A stretch of 40,981 nucleotides of DNA from the IMG/VR virus record IMGVR_UViG_3300042887_000985, positions 1 through 40,981 of that record. One strand, given 5' to 3'. Under the pieces are notes generated by a model. That model was given only the letters and a program-made list of their open reading frames with translations. It ran no database searches and was not told the DNA's origin. The stretch comes from a virus. The stretch's first letter is position 1; every line of letters starts with the position of its first letter. Below are positions 1-7,597 of the stretch, one piece after another. The position numbers and the translations under genes are program-made.

Positions 1-89
1 GCTGCATGGTGAGCGGAACAATGTCGAGCGAATATCCGGACGAGAGCCAACGCACCGCCGTCTGCATGGCACAATGGGAGAAGAAATAA
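1..89 (+). CDS. Portal protein, C-terminal end only (copy A)
   Basis: Read in the frame ending at the TAA at 87-89, the first codons give the same tail as the end of the complete portal gene at 35124-37319: a C-M-V-S-G-T-M start, then SEYPDESQR, and an AQWEKK end. It is cut by the window edge, so only about 28 residues are present. Substitutions relative to copy B include T/V and M/S near the end (QRTAVCMAQ versus QRVAVCSAQ). It is not a separate gene; it marks where the variant haplotype begins inside the portal extension. Confidence 0.9.
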   Translation, partial: CMVSGTMSSEYPDESQRTAVCMAQWEKK

Positions 90-503
90 ATGATAACACA
101 CGGCATAGCACTCGAAGCAAAAAAAGCACTCATCACCGGCGTTCACCAACCCGGCGACGAATATCGGATCGCGCTTTACAGCGCATCGGCAAAGATCGGG
201 CCGACGACAAAAGCCTACACAACCGAAGGCGAGATAAAGGGAATGGGCTACACCGCAGGGGGCGTAGCACTCAAGGGGCATCGCACAGGGATTATAGGCA
301 AAAATGCCTTTATAACATTTGATGACGTTGTCCTAAAATCTGTAACATTCGCAGCAGCCGGAGCGATGATCTACAACGCCAGCAAAGGCAACGCTGCCTT
401 GATTGTTCTCAGCATCGGGACGGAGAAGCACGTTTACAACAGCACTTTTGAATTGAAATTTCCCAAGCCAACCGAAACCAGTGCATTAATTTTACTCGCT
501 TAA
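90..503 (+). CDS. Small virion-associated protein, 137 aa (copy A)
   Basis: The start ATG follows the portal stop directly (TAA then ATG), with a purine-rich GGGAGAAGAA just upstream. The protein has no cysteine-rich or membrane segment. Residues 30-75 carry the pattern ALYSASAKIG, GEIKGMGYTAGG and KNAFITFDDVV, alternating small and beta-prone residues as in compact phage structural proteins. I do not recognise a named family. Its place between portal and maturation protease suggests a head, neck or decoration component. Copy B (37320) differs at about 13 of 137 residues, nearly all in the last 55, so the C-terminal half seems more exposed or less constrained. Function is unproven. Confidence 0.75.
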   Translation: MITHGIALEAKKALITGVHQPGDEYRIALYSASAKIGPTTKAYTTEGEIKGMGYTAGGVALKGHRTGIIGKNAFITFDDVVLKSVTFAAAGAMIYNASKGNAALIVLSIGTEKHVYNSTFELKFPKPTETSALILLA

Positions 504-505
504 AT

Positions 506-787
506 ATGAAACCAACAAATCCCATCATCATCGACGGAGAAACCTACGACATTTATACGATCCAGCTTGCGATCACATCCGTTGTAAACCCAGACGCAAG
601 CGAAGACGCGAATGTGGCTATGCGCCTTGTGCCAACTCGGGTCGCGAATGGCGAAGTCATTCTTGCAAACGACTACGCACGCACGATGGCACTCGGCAGC
701 GTCGAGAATGTTGATCAACCCACCAAGACCGCCGTTGCTCAAATTTCTGCAAGCATCCAAGAATTTATTTACGCGAAGGGACTTTAA
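506..787 (+). CDS. Conserved small hypothetical protein, 93 aa (copy A)
   Basis: Starts 3 bp after the previous stop without a clear Shine-Dalgarno site, which suggests translational coupling. The N-terminus (MKPTNPIIIDGETYDIYTI) looks like a beta hairpin and the C-terminal third (about residues 66-90) is predicted helical. No catalytic motif or membrane segment is visible. It is almost unchanged between the two copies (about 2 differences in 93), unlike its neighbours, so it is under stronger constraint. Its site in the head operon suggests a structural or assembly role, but I cannot name a family. Confidence 0.7.
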   Translation: MKPTNPIIIDGETYDIYTIQLAITSVVNPDASEDANVAMRLVPTRVANGEVILANDYARTMALGSVENVDQPTKTAVAQISASIQEFIYAKGL

Positions 788-790
788 GCG

Positions 791-2347
791 ATGGCACTTA
801 TTCTTTCGGCGGCAACGGGAAATTTCAACGCTGGCGCGACTTGGGTCGGGGGCATTGTGCCAGGGGTAGGGGATGAGGCTCGCGCTTCGACCACGCACGT
901 TATCACGATCACGGCAAACGTAACTTGCACCGAGCTTTCAAACGCAGGGACAGGCACATACGTTCTACAGAACGGCGTCACTTTGACGTCAAACGTCACG
1001 AACAAATCAACGACCGCCAACGTCAACTGCTTATCCTTTTCGGCGGTATCTCCTGCAACGGCAACGATTGTCGGGAACGTGACCGGAGGCGTTGCGTCCA
1101 ACGGTTCGGCGGTTGCAGGAACTGGGGCAATACTGAATTCCTCAACAGGCACATTGATTGTGCAGGGGAATGTCGTAGGCGGAAGCAACGTCATTTGCAT
1201 CGGCGCATTTAACTCCTCGACGGGGACAATTTCGATCACCGGTAACGTGACGGGAGGAACGGGAAACCAATGTCACGGAATTTACAATTCATCAACGGGG
1301 ACGATTTCAACTAGCGGGAATGTCGCCGGAGGCAGCGGGGCAACGGCAACGGGGGCAATCAATGCCGCAGCGGGAACTTTGACTATAACAGGCAACGTGT
1401 CGGGCGGGACGATTTCAACGGCTATAGGAATCAATAACTCTTCGACAGGAACGGTCACAATAACCAGCACCACTATATCTGGCACGGTTGCTATCGCCGT
1501 AACGAATGCAGTCGGCGGAACGGTGAATGTGACAGGCAACGTGACTGGCGGAACCGCAGCCAATATCTATGGCGTCAGTAATGCAGGGGTCGGAACCATC
1601 AACGTGACAGGAAATGTCACGGGCGGAACGGTGGTAGCCACATCGCACGGCTTAAACAATGCTTCGACAGGGATCGTCACCGTTACTGGTATCTGCACCG
1701 GAGGTGCGGCAGGAGCGGCAGGAGCAAACAATGCCGCAGCCGGAACAATAACGGCAACCCGTGCAAAGGGCAACGGATTCGGTATAGGCTCCGTAGCTAC
1801 TGCTGCTGGCGTTGGAGTTGCATCCGTGCAATCGTCAATTACAAAAATCGAAGAACTGGAATTTGGTGCATTGGGAATGTGTCCTGTATCTGGACCGTGC
1901 TACATAACACCGCTCACAACGAACGTAGCAATTTTCACAAAATACCCCGGCGGAACAGGAACTAAAACTTTGGTTGATGCAACGGCCTCCGCAGGAATGC
2001 CTGCGATAACCGACGTTCGTTTCGGCACAAGCTACGCAAGCGGAGCTTTGACAGGCGTTGCATATATTCCAGCCGCAGGATCAGTTGCATTCGGCGTTCA
2101 AGTCGATAACACGACTGGAACCGCAACTCTTACCGCCGCCAACGTCCGCGCTGCAATAGGCATGGCCTCAGCCAACCTCGATACGCAACTCTCTACAATT
2201 TCAACAAAGGCATCGGAGGTTCACGCAATCCACGGCCTCGACATAGCCAACGCGCTCACAGTCACGCCTACGAGCAGGACATCGGGAGCGATCACTCAAG
2301 CGATCACCGGAGACGGAACAACAAACACCGTAGTAACGAGGGTCTAA
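791..2347 (+). CDS. Beta-solenoid repeat virion protein, 518 aa (copy A)
   Basis: A ribosome site (GAAGGG) lies just before ATG 791. The N-terminus (GNFNAGATWVGGIVP, then GDEARAS) resembles the opening turn of beta-helix proteins with a W-x-GG-x-P-x-x-GD pattern. About residues 95-330 consist of many short imperfect turns with the consensus GNVTGG plus STGT(I/V)xxxG, typical of a right-handed beta-solenoid and visible in the DNA as degenerate repeats. The last 60 residues (DTQLSTISTKASEVHAIHGL) look helical and could trimerise. It is unusually placed upstream of the protease, not with the tail fibres. It may be a head fibre, adhesin-like decoration or a spike. No enzymatic motif was seen. Confidence 0.75.
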   Translation: MALILSAATGNFNAGATWVGGIVPGVGDEARASTTHVITITANVTCTELSNAGTGTYVLQNGVTLTSNVTNKSTTANVNCLSFSAVSPATATIVGNVTGGVASNGSAVAGTGAILNSSTGTLIVQGNVVGGSNVICIGAFNSSTGTISITGNVTGGTGNQCHGIYNSSTGTISTSGNVAGGSGATATGAINAAAGTLTITGNVSGGTISTAIGINNSSTGTVTITSTTISGTVAIAVTNAVGGTVNVTGNVTGGTAANIYGVSNAGVGTINVTGNVTGGTVVATSHGLNNASTGIVTVTGICTGGAAGAAGANNAAAGTITATRAKGNGFGIGSVATAAGVGVASVQSSITKIEELEFGALGMCPVSGPCYITPLTTNVAIFTKYPGGTGTKTLVDATASAGMPAITDVRFGTSYASGALTGVAYIPAAGSVAFGVQVDNTTGTATLTAANVRAAIGMASANLDTQLSTISTKASEVHAIHGLDIANALTVTPTSRTSGAITQAITGDGTTNTVVTRV

Positions 2348-2351
2348 GCGG

Positions 2352-2801
2352 ATGCTCGCTTCCCTGCTCATCGCCACGCAGGGCTTAATGCCAAGCCCAA
2401 CGCCGCTATCCATCGGCGTGCAGGGCTTGCTGTTTATTTCGGTTGTTCCGCCTGTCCCTATTTCTCCAACCGATCTGCCAGGGGGCGGAGGAAGGGGACG
2501 TGAAGAGCGCAAGGTCACGGCTACCGTTCGCGGAGTCCGTCTTGTTTTCTCGGTTGCGAACGTCGAAGCCTGCGCAGGTTCTCGCATTGAGATCGTAGGC
2601 TCATCTTGCTTCACCAAAGCTGGAGATGCAGAGCTTTGCGCTAGCACAAGCACGACGGTTCTAGGTGCTCGCACTCACGCCAGCGCAAATCGCCCAGAGA
2701 TCAGATTCTCCATGTCGTTCGATGTCATAGGTGGCGAAGAGGAGAACGAGTTAGAAGTTTATTTGATGGCGCAAGCGGCGATGGCATTGATGGACGACTA
2801 A
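2352..2801 (+). CDS. Variable small virion protein, 149 aa (copy A)
   Basis: Starts 5 bp after the preceding stop. The first 50 residues are hydrophobic and proline-rich and end in a glycine-rich linker (LPGGGGRGREER). The middle is beta-prone and the last 20 residues (EEENELEVYLMAQAAMALMD) form an acidic amphipathic helix. Comparison with copy B at 39582 shows both ends conserved, while residues 57-128 carry most of about 32 substitutions, by far the highest divergence of the repeated genes. I do not recognise the family. Conserved ends with a variable core fit a protein anchored in the capsid with an exposed domain. Confidence 0.7.
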   Translation: MLASLLIATQGLMPSPTPLSIGVQGLLFISVVPPVPISPTDLPGGGGRGREERKVTATVRGVRLVFSVANVEACAGSRIEIVGSSCFTKAGDAELCASTSTTVLGARTHASANRPEIRFSMSFDVIGGEEENELEVYLMAQAAMALMDD

Positions 2802-2820
2802 TTGACATCCGCGCCTTCGC

Positions 2821-3678
2821 ATGGATGTCATCGAAGGCGTATCAATCATTTCAATCGGCGAAGCGAAGGGCCACGGTCTATACGTTGACGAGACAACTTT
2901 GATGCAAGTCAAAGAGTGTGCGGAGTCATACAAGGGCGGCGTCAAAGTCAACCTGGACCACGGTGCAGGGATCAAAGACATCGTCGGATTCGTAAACAAT
3001 TTCCGCATCGTCGGCAAGCAACTCTTGGGCGATCTCAACCTTCTCGAAACATCGCCTATGCGCGACTACGTCCTGGAAATTTCAAGCAAACTGCCGGACA
3101 CCTTCGGCATCAGCATCGCTTTTACGGGGCCGATCCGCGAAGTGGAGGGCCTCGCCTTCGCAAGTTGCACCGAACTCTACAGCGCCGATCTCGTGCAAAC
3201 ACCAGCCGCAAATGCGACAGGTCTTTTCAGTTTTACCGCAAAGCAAGTTGACAAATTTTCCAAACAAATGGAAGACGCAACAATCGAAATCGAACCAAAG
3301 GAGGACGAGGTCAGCATCGCCGACATCGTTTCTCGTCTCGCAGCTCTCGAAACAGCCTTCGGCGACTACAAGAGCAAAATGGAAATGCCAGCCGAAGAGC
3401 CAGCAGCAGAGCCAATGAAGGAAGAAATGGCCGCTGAACTCAGCGTCATTTCCAAGCTCGAAGCAAAACTTGACTCGATCATCTCGAACTTCGGAGCCGC
3501 TCCAGTAAAGGCATCCGTAGTTGCTGAAGAGAAAGCGGTCGAAAAATTCGACCTCAAAGCAGTCATCACCCAGAAGACCGAGGAACTCGGCAGCCGCACC
3601 GAAGCGATCCGCTTTGCAATGCGCAACCACCGCGAAGCCTACATCGAGGCCCGCGATAACAACGAACTCAACTTTTAA
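2821..3678 (+). CDS. S78-like prohead maturation protease with C-terminal scaffold, 285 aa (copy A)
   Basis: Probably cleaves scaffold and capsid subunits during prohead maturation. Residues 40-140 follow the S78 prohead-protease layout: VNLDHG with His47, FGISIAF with Ser98 as likely nucleophile, then CTELYSADLVQTPAAN with Glu118 before the usual PAAN ending. Residues 150-285 are acidic and coiled-coil-like (EPKEDEV, SRLAALE, repeated EE/AAEP), as in protease-scaffold fusions; no separate scaffold gene is seen before the capsid gene. A TTGACA lies 13 bp before ATG 2821. The two copies differ at only 4 residues (102, 146, 148, 193), none of them the proposed catalytic residues. The fold assignment rests on motifs, not alignment. 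Confidence 0.85.
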   Translation: MDVIEGVSIISIGEAKGHGLYVDETTLMQVKECAESYKGGVKVNLDHGAGIKDIVGFVNNFRIVGKQLLGDLNLLETSPMRDYVLEISSKLPDTFGISIAFTGPIREVEGLAFASCTELYSADLVQTPAANATGLFSFTAKQVDKFSKQMEDATIEIEPKEDEVSIADIVSRLAALETAFGDYKSKMEMPAEEPAAEPMKEEMAAELSVISKLEAKLDSIISNFGAAPVKASVVAEEKAVEKFDLKAVITQKTEELGSRTEAIRFAMRNHREAYIEARDNNELNF

Positions 3679-3691
3679 TCCCAACTAATTT

Positions 3692-4054
3692 ATGGCAACA
3701 CAAAACGACCTAGGAATCCGGAGTTTTAACTTCGCTTCCGCTATCAGCGCCAACACTCTCGTGAGCGTGTCAGGCGACAACGCTGCGCAAGCAGCATCAA
3801 CCGGAGCCGCAGCAATCGGAGTTGTCCAAGACGACACCGCCGCCGCTGATCAAGGCGCCGTAAAAATGTTTTTCCCATCGCAGTTCGGCATCGTAGCCGC
3901 CGCCGGTATCGTTACCGCAGGAAGCTCCGTTTTTGCTGTTACCAACGGCACGATCGTTGGAACGCTTGCAGCAAGCGCCGCAACTCTCGGAATCGCGATC
4001 AACAGCGGCGTAGCCGGTGACATCGTGGAATACGTTCCTAAATTCAACCAATAA
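3692..4054 (+). CDS. Capsid cement/decoration protein (DUF2190-like), 120 aa
   Basis: Directly precedes the major capsid gene, the usual place for a decoration protein. The sequence is small, glycine/alanine rich and beta-structured: GVVQDDTAAADQGAVKM, then GIVTAGSSVF, TLGIAINSGVAGD and a VEYVPKF end. This pattern of short strands with ITAG/VTAG turns is that of the DUF2190 capsid cement family. Members bind the capsid surface after expansion and stabilise it. The start (ATGGCAACA) lacks a clear Shine-Dalgarno site; upstream is CCAACTAATTT. The first 20 codons are repeated at the window end (40922). Confidence 0.8.
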   Translation: MATQNDLGIRSFNFASAISANTLVSVSGDNAAQAASTGAAAIGVVQDDTAAADQGAVKMFFPSQFGIVAAAGIVTAGSSVFAVTNGTIVGTLAASAATLGIAINSGVAGDIVEYVPKFNQ

Positions 4055-4067
4055 CTAATTACCCACT

Positions 4068-5021
4068 ATGGCACTCTCATACACAACCATCCGCGCTGAT
4101 ATCGCGCAGGCCGTTTTTGAAGGTCTTTCCAACAAAAACAATTTGTTCATCGGCACAGAAGTCATGCCCGTGTTCTCCTCAGATGTTCGCTCCGGCGCAT
4201 ATCTGAAATTGAACCTCGGCGACTCCGAAGCCCTCAACGATGACGCTCTCAAAATCGCCGCCGGTGCTGGATATCCCCGCACCAGCCGCCGTTTCACGAG
4301 CGACTCGTTCGACGCTATCGAATACGGTCTTGAGGAAGTTCTTCCTGACAGCAACCGCCGCGATCTCGACAGATTTTTCGACACCGAAGTGAACATCGCC
4401 GCGATGTTGCTCCGCCAGATCCAAGTCAGCCACGAGGCTCGTGTTGCTTCCGCAGCATTCGCCGCTAACGGTCTGACAGCGATCAGCGCATCGGCAGCAT
4501 ACACCGACGCGAACATCACATCGTTCGACGTTCCCGGTGACGTGGCTCAAGCCAAGCTCGAACTCGCCAAATATGGCGTTCTTGCCAACACCTTGATCAT
4601 GTCCATGCCAGTATTCGAGCGCATCCGTCGCTCTGCCAAGGTGCAGAACCAGTTCTTCGGCATTGTTCCTTCGGATCAAAGCCGTCTCCTCAGCGAAGGC
4701 GAAGTCGCCGCCGCTGTCGGAGTTGATCGCGTTCTCGTTGGCCGCGCACCTAAAAACACAGCCAAAAAAGGCCAAGTGTATTCCGGTGGGTTCATCTGGA
4801 GCAACACCTATATGGCCCTCGCCAACACGGTTGGTGGTGACTTCTCAGGTGGTGGATTCGGTCGCACGATTGTATGGGCCGCCGATAGCCCCGTGCCTTT
4901 CGTCTCCGAAACCTATCGTGACGAAGCCCGCCGCGCCGACGTTCTCCGCGTTCGTCAGAACAGCGCCGAGAAAGTTATCGACGGATCGAGCATCATCCGC
5001 ATCACAACCGGATACGTGTAA
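4068..5021 (+). CDS. Major capsid protein, 317 aa
   Basis: The main shell subunit, expected to have the HK97 fold. Features seen: an N-terminal helix with IRADIAQAVFEG, a glycine-rich stretch near residue 67 (AAGAGYPRTSRRF) like an E-loop, EYGLEEVLPDSNRRD, and the typical later segment in which ANTLIMSMPVFERIRRS is followed by GVDRVLVGRA and VVGRTIVWAADSP-like residues. Such order and length match capsid proteins of the gpE/HK97-like type. It lies after protease/scaffold and cement genes and is followed by a strong terminator, so the head transcript is probably stopped or dampened here. No upstream propeptide cut site is obvious. Confidence 0.92.
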   Translation: MALSYTTIRADIAQAVFEGLSNKNNLFIGTEVMPVFSSDVRSGAYLKLNLGDSEALNDDALKIAAGAGYPRTSRRFTSDSFDAIEYGLEEVLPDSNRRDLDRFFDTEVNIAAMLLRQIQVSHEARVASAAFAANGLTAISASAAYTDANITSFDVPGDVAQAKLELAKYGVLANTLIMSMPVFERIRRSAKVQNQFFGIVPSDQSRLLSEGEVAAAVGVDRVLVGRAPKNTAKKGQVYSGGFIWSNTYMALANTVGGDFSGGGFGRTIVWAADSPVPFVSETYRDEARRADVLRVRQNSAEKVIDGSSIIRITTGYV

Positions 5022-5043
5022 AATTCCCCGCAAGTAGCATCGG

Positions 5044-5080
5044 AAAAGCCACCTCGAAAGGGGTGGCTTTTTTGTTTTTG
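5044..5080 (+). terminator. Rho-independent terminator after the capsid gene
   Basis: A perfect 10-bp stem, AAAAGCCACC (5044-5053) with GGTGGCTTTT (5062-5071), encloses an 8-nt loop and runs into a T-rich tract to 5080. It lies 23 bp after the capsid stop and just before a TTGACA hexamer (5081-5086), so transcription of the glycosylation cassette is likely separated from that of the capsid. Confidence 0.93.
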
Positions 5081-5104
5081 TTGACATATACTGCAAGAGT
5101 AAAC

Positions 5105-6778
5105 ATGAACAAAAAAACGAAGCTGGTCGCAGGGCTTATCTGCGGCAACGAAGAGCCGCGCATCGAGCGATGCGTTAAGTCACTCAAACAAATCTGTGAC
5201 GAGATTGTTGTCGTTCGCGCAATAGGAGCACTCAAGCCGGATCGGACGCTCGACATCGCCAGGGAACTAGGCTGTCACGTTGACGAATATCTCAACTCGC
5301 CGCTAGTCGCAGACTGGGAGCATCTCGACAACTTCGGCGAGGCTAGGAACAAAGCATTCGCGAAGGCTTACGAACTCGCAGGGAAAGACGGCTGGGTCAT
5401 GTGGGCCGACTGCGACGACATCATCGAACCGCACATGGTCGCGCCAACATTGGCCGCGCTTGAAGAATGCCCGCCAGAGCAGGATTGGATATTGACCGAC
5501 TACGTCATTCCAGAACAAGGCAAACGCGCCCCACGCGAGCGTTTCTTTCGTTACCAGACGGCTTGGTGGCATCGTCCGGTGCATGAGAACGCGCAGCCCA
5601 CGAAGGACGTGCAGGTATATATGCGGCGAGATCTTGAAATCATACACCAACCGCCGCTAGGTCATCGCAACAGCAGCGAGCGAAATCGCCGGATTCTAAT
5701 GCACCAAGACCGCATGACTTCTCACTTCAAATTTTATTTGCACTACGAGAATTTCATTGCCGGTAACAAGGAACTTGCGGCCAAATACGGATCGGAGGCA
5801 CTAGCCTTGACCGATCTCGACGGCGTCAACCGCTACGAAATCCTTTTAAATTGCGCCAACATTACGAGCGGGGAGACATCGCTCAACCTAGCACGCAAGG
5901 CCAAGGCACTTGAACCGAAACGCCGCGAAGCCTACGGACTTGAGGCCAGCATTTTGCTTGATGATAAAAAATACCAAGATGCGTTGAAAGTCGTGGAAGA
6001 AATGCTCGAAGTGCCGACGCCTAAGTTCCCACAATGGACGCACCGAAAGGAGTGGTATGGATGGAAGGGCGATCAACTCTACGCTTGGACGCTTCGACTT
6101 CTCGGACGCAACGAGGACGCCGAAGAGATCGAGCGCGAGACGTTGGCTGGATCGAACAGGCCTAAGATTTCTCTCGTCCATGCAACGCGTGGAAGGCCCG
6201 TGGAGGCCGTGCAATGTATGACGCTATGGTTGTCACGCGCAACGCACCCAGAGCGCGTGGAGCATATCTTTGCGGTCGATCACGACGACGAGACAGCGGA
6301 CGTTCTAAAGCGCTTCCGATCTGTGACGCAAAAAGAGGGTGGTTTTTCCGTCGGAGCGTGGAACTTGGGAGCCGCGCAAGCGACTGGTGATATTATCATT
6401 CAGTTATCTGACGACTGGGAATGCCCTCCTGGGTGGGACGAGATGGTTGAAAAGCGTCTCGACATTTCAAAACCGCAGGTTCTTCGTATCTCGGACGGAT
6501 ACCGCAAAGACGAATTGCTTTGCATGGCAATTCTTACGCGCAAATATTATGAGCAACATGGACTATTCAACCCAAGATTCCGAAACGTGTATTCCGATAC
6601 CGACTTCACCTTTCGTGCCGCGAAAAATGGGGCGATTGTTGATGCTCGTGATATTAGCATCGTTCATCACCACCCGTTTTTTGAAGAGCGTCCGCTCGAT
6701 GCTACATACGAGCGCGGAAACGATCCGGCGGAATATGAAAGAGCGAAGGCAATCTTCGACGAACTCCACCCGAAATGA
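5105..6778 (+). CDS. Two-domain family 2 glycosyltransferase with central repeat region, 557 aa
   Basis: Likely transfers sugars from nucleotide-sugar donors. Residues 5-200 are a GT-A/GT2 domain: GLICGNEEPRIERCV, NFGEARN at 76-82 and the metal-binding ADCDD at 101-105. The middle (about 225-345) is helical with TPR-like LxxxxxALxLxP spacing. A second GT-A domain runs from about residue 352 (ISLVHATRGRP) with QLSDDWECP near 432-440 as its acidic motif. I chose ATG 5105 because an in-frame start at 5063 lies inside the terminator stem. TTGACA is 18 bp upstream. The cassette between capsid and connector genes suggests glycosylation of virion proteins, though cell-surface or DNA targets are possible. 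Confidence 0.85.
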   Translation: MNKKTKLVAGLICGNEEPRIERCVKSLKQICDEIVVVRAIGALKPDRTLDIARELGCHVDEYLNSPLVADWEHLDNFGEARNKAFAKAYELAGKDGWVMWADCDDIIEPHMVAPTLAALEECPPEQDWILTDYVIPEQGKRAPRERFFRYQTAWWHRPVHENAQPTKDVQVYMRRDLEIIHQPPLGHRNSSERNRRILMHQDRMTSHFKFYLHYENFIAGNKELAAKYGSEALALTDLDGVNRYEILLNCANITSGETSLNLARKAKALEPKRREAYGLEASILLDDKKYQDALKVVEEMLEVPTPKFPQWTHRKEWYGWKGDQLYAWTLRLLGRNEDAEEIERETLAGSNRPKISLVHATRGRPVEAVQCMTLWLSRATHPERVEHIFAVDHDDETADVLKRFRSVTQKEGGFSVGAWNLGAAQATGDIIIQLSDDWECPPGWDEMVEKRLDISKPQVLRISDGYRKDELLCMAILTRKYYEQHGLFNPRFRNVYSDTDFTFRAAKNGAIVDARDISIVHHHPFFEERPLDATYERGNDPAEYERAKAIFDELHPK

Positions 6779-7020
6779 GTGACACACCAGAGACAGACGC
6801 TTTCTTTTTCCGAATTGATATTGATTGGGATATGGAAGTTGAATTCGCCAAAAAACTAGAACGCGAGCGTGACGAGGCGCGGGAGGAACTTAGAGACATC
6901 CGGCTAAATCTGGGAGTCGACGCCGAGGGCTACACCTCCTTGCTTCACGCCGTATGCGCTTTGCAGAACGAGCGGGACGAGGCGAAGGCGCAGTTAAGAA
7001 AAATATTAAAAAATGAATAA
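6775..7020 (+). CDS. Small coiled-coil protein, 81 aa
   Basis: ATG 6775 overlaps the glycosyltransferase stop (ATGA), so it is probably made by translational coupling. It begins SDTPETDAFF and continues with highly charged heptads (FAKKLERERDEAREEL, later ALQNERDEAKAQL), predicting a coiled coil. Short proteins of the pattern TPxTD...FARxLERERDEARE are common in phage and environmental contigs and have no assigned function. Being nested in the glycosylation cassette, it could be a scaffold for the enzymes, but nothing in the sequence proves it. Confidence 0.7.
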   Translation: MSDTPETDAFFFRIDIDWDMEVEFAKKLERERDEAREELRDIRLNLGVDAEGYTSLLHAVCALQNERDEAKAQLRKILKNE

Positions 7021-7597
7021 GGACGTCACGTTGATCGTTTTTGAAGGCGTAAAGGCAAGGCACGAACAAAGCGAAAAATTGTTCAACCACCTTTTCGGGC
7101 TAGGTGGATTCGGAGACGCCGTTTATATCGCTGAAGACTGCACCTATCAGCAGGCGATGCACTGGGAACTCGGTCGCTTCGCGGATTATTTCGACACTTC
7201 GCACGCGCTCATCTGCACGCACGATGGCTTTATTTCAAATCCGCACTTGTGGGATGATTCGTGGCTTGAATATGACATGATTGGAGCGCCGTGGCCTGCG
7301 TTTTGGAACGTAGGGCATCGCGTCGGCAATACCGGTTTCACGCTCCAGAGCCAGAAATTCTTGCAAATGGCAGCAAAGGCCGAGGCACTCTGGAAGGGCG
7401 AGGCAGGGGATGTCTTCCTTTGTCGCACAATGGAGCAAGGCTTTCGAGATAACGGCATCAAATACGCGCCGGTAAACGTAGCGGCAGCATTCTCTTGGGA
7501 GCATTATATTGAAGAAAATACGGCGGGGCCGGATCGTTCCTTCGGATTCCACGGGTGGGTGGCAGGGAAAACGCGAGAACAATACTACACGTTTTGA
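7013..7597 (+). CDS. DUF5672-like putative glycosyltransferase, 194 aa
   Basis: Overlaps the end of the coiled-coil gene by 8 bp. The core LICTHDGFISNPHLWDDSWLEYDMIGAPW region (residues 63-93) followed by VGNTGFTLQSQKFL (about 100-113) matches the arrangement of DUF5672 proteins: H-D-G-F, W-x-D-x-x-L-E-Y-D-x-I-G-A-P-W, then V-G-N-x-G-F. These proteins usually sit beside glycosyltransferases. A histidine-containing FHGW lies near the C-terminus. Substrate and donor cannot be read from sequence. It is likely a second enzyme acting on the same glycan as the 5105 gene product. Confidence 0.78.
   Translation: MNKDVTLIVFEGVKARHEQSEKLFNHLFGLGGFGDAVYIAEDCTYQQAMHWELGRFADYFDTSHALICTHDGFISNPHLWDDSWLEYDMIGAPWPAFWNVGHRVGNTGFTLQSQKFLQMAAKAEALWKGEAGDVFLCRTMEQGFRDNGIKYAPVNVAAAFSWEHYIEENTAGPDRSFGFHGWVAGKTREQYYTF

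Larger units (their letters stand above)
1..3751. repeat. Copy A of the 3,751-bp direct terminal repeat (diverged)
   Basis: Every gene boundary here recurs 37,230 bp downstream (starts 90/37320, 506/37736, 791/38021, 2352/39582, 2821/40051, 3692/40922), so there is no net indel. Substitutions are scattered through bases 1-3624; the last difference is 3624 C versus 40854 A. From 3625 to 3751 the copies are identical over exactly 127 bp, ending at the last base of the window. I infer that this is a strain-variant entry path into a circular assembly graph rather than a real tandem duplication. Confidence 0.95.

Noticed and set aside
784-2674. Several minus-strand frames opposite the beta-solenoid gene
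   Set aside because: Long only because of the repeat structure of the + strand gene; no start signals and proline/valine-rich periodic sequence.
3082-3684. Long open frame on the minus strand (200 aa), repeated at 40312-40914
   Set aside because: Lies fully opposite the protease-scaffold gene and mirrors its codons; composition (many C, F, G, D) is that of an antisense shadow.
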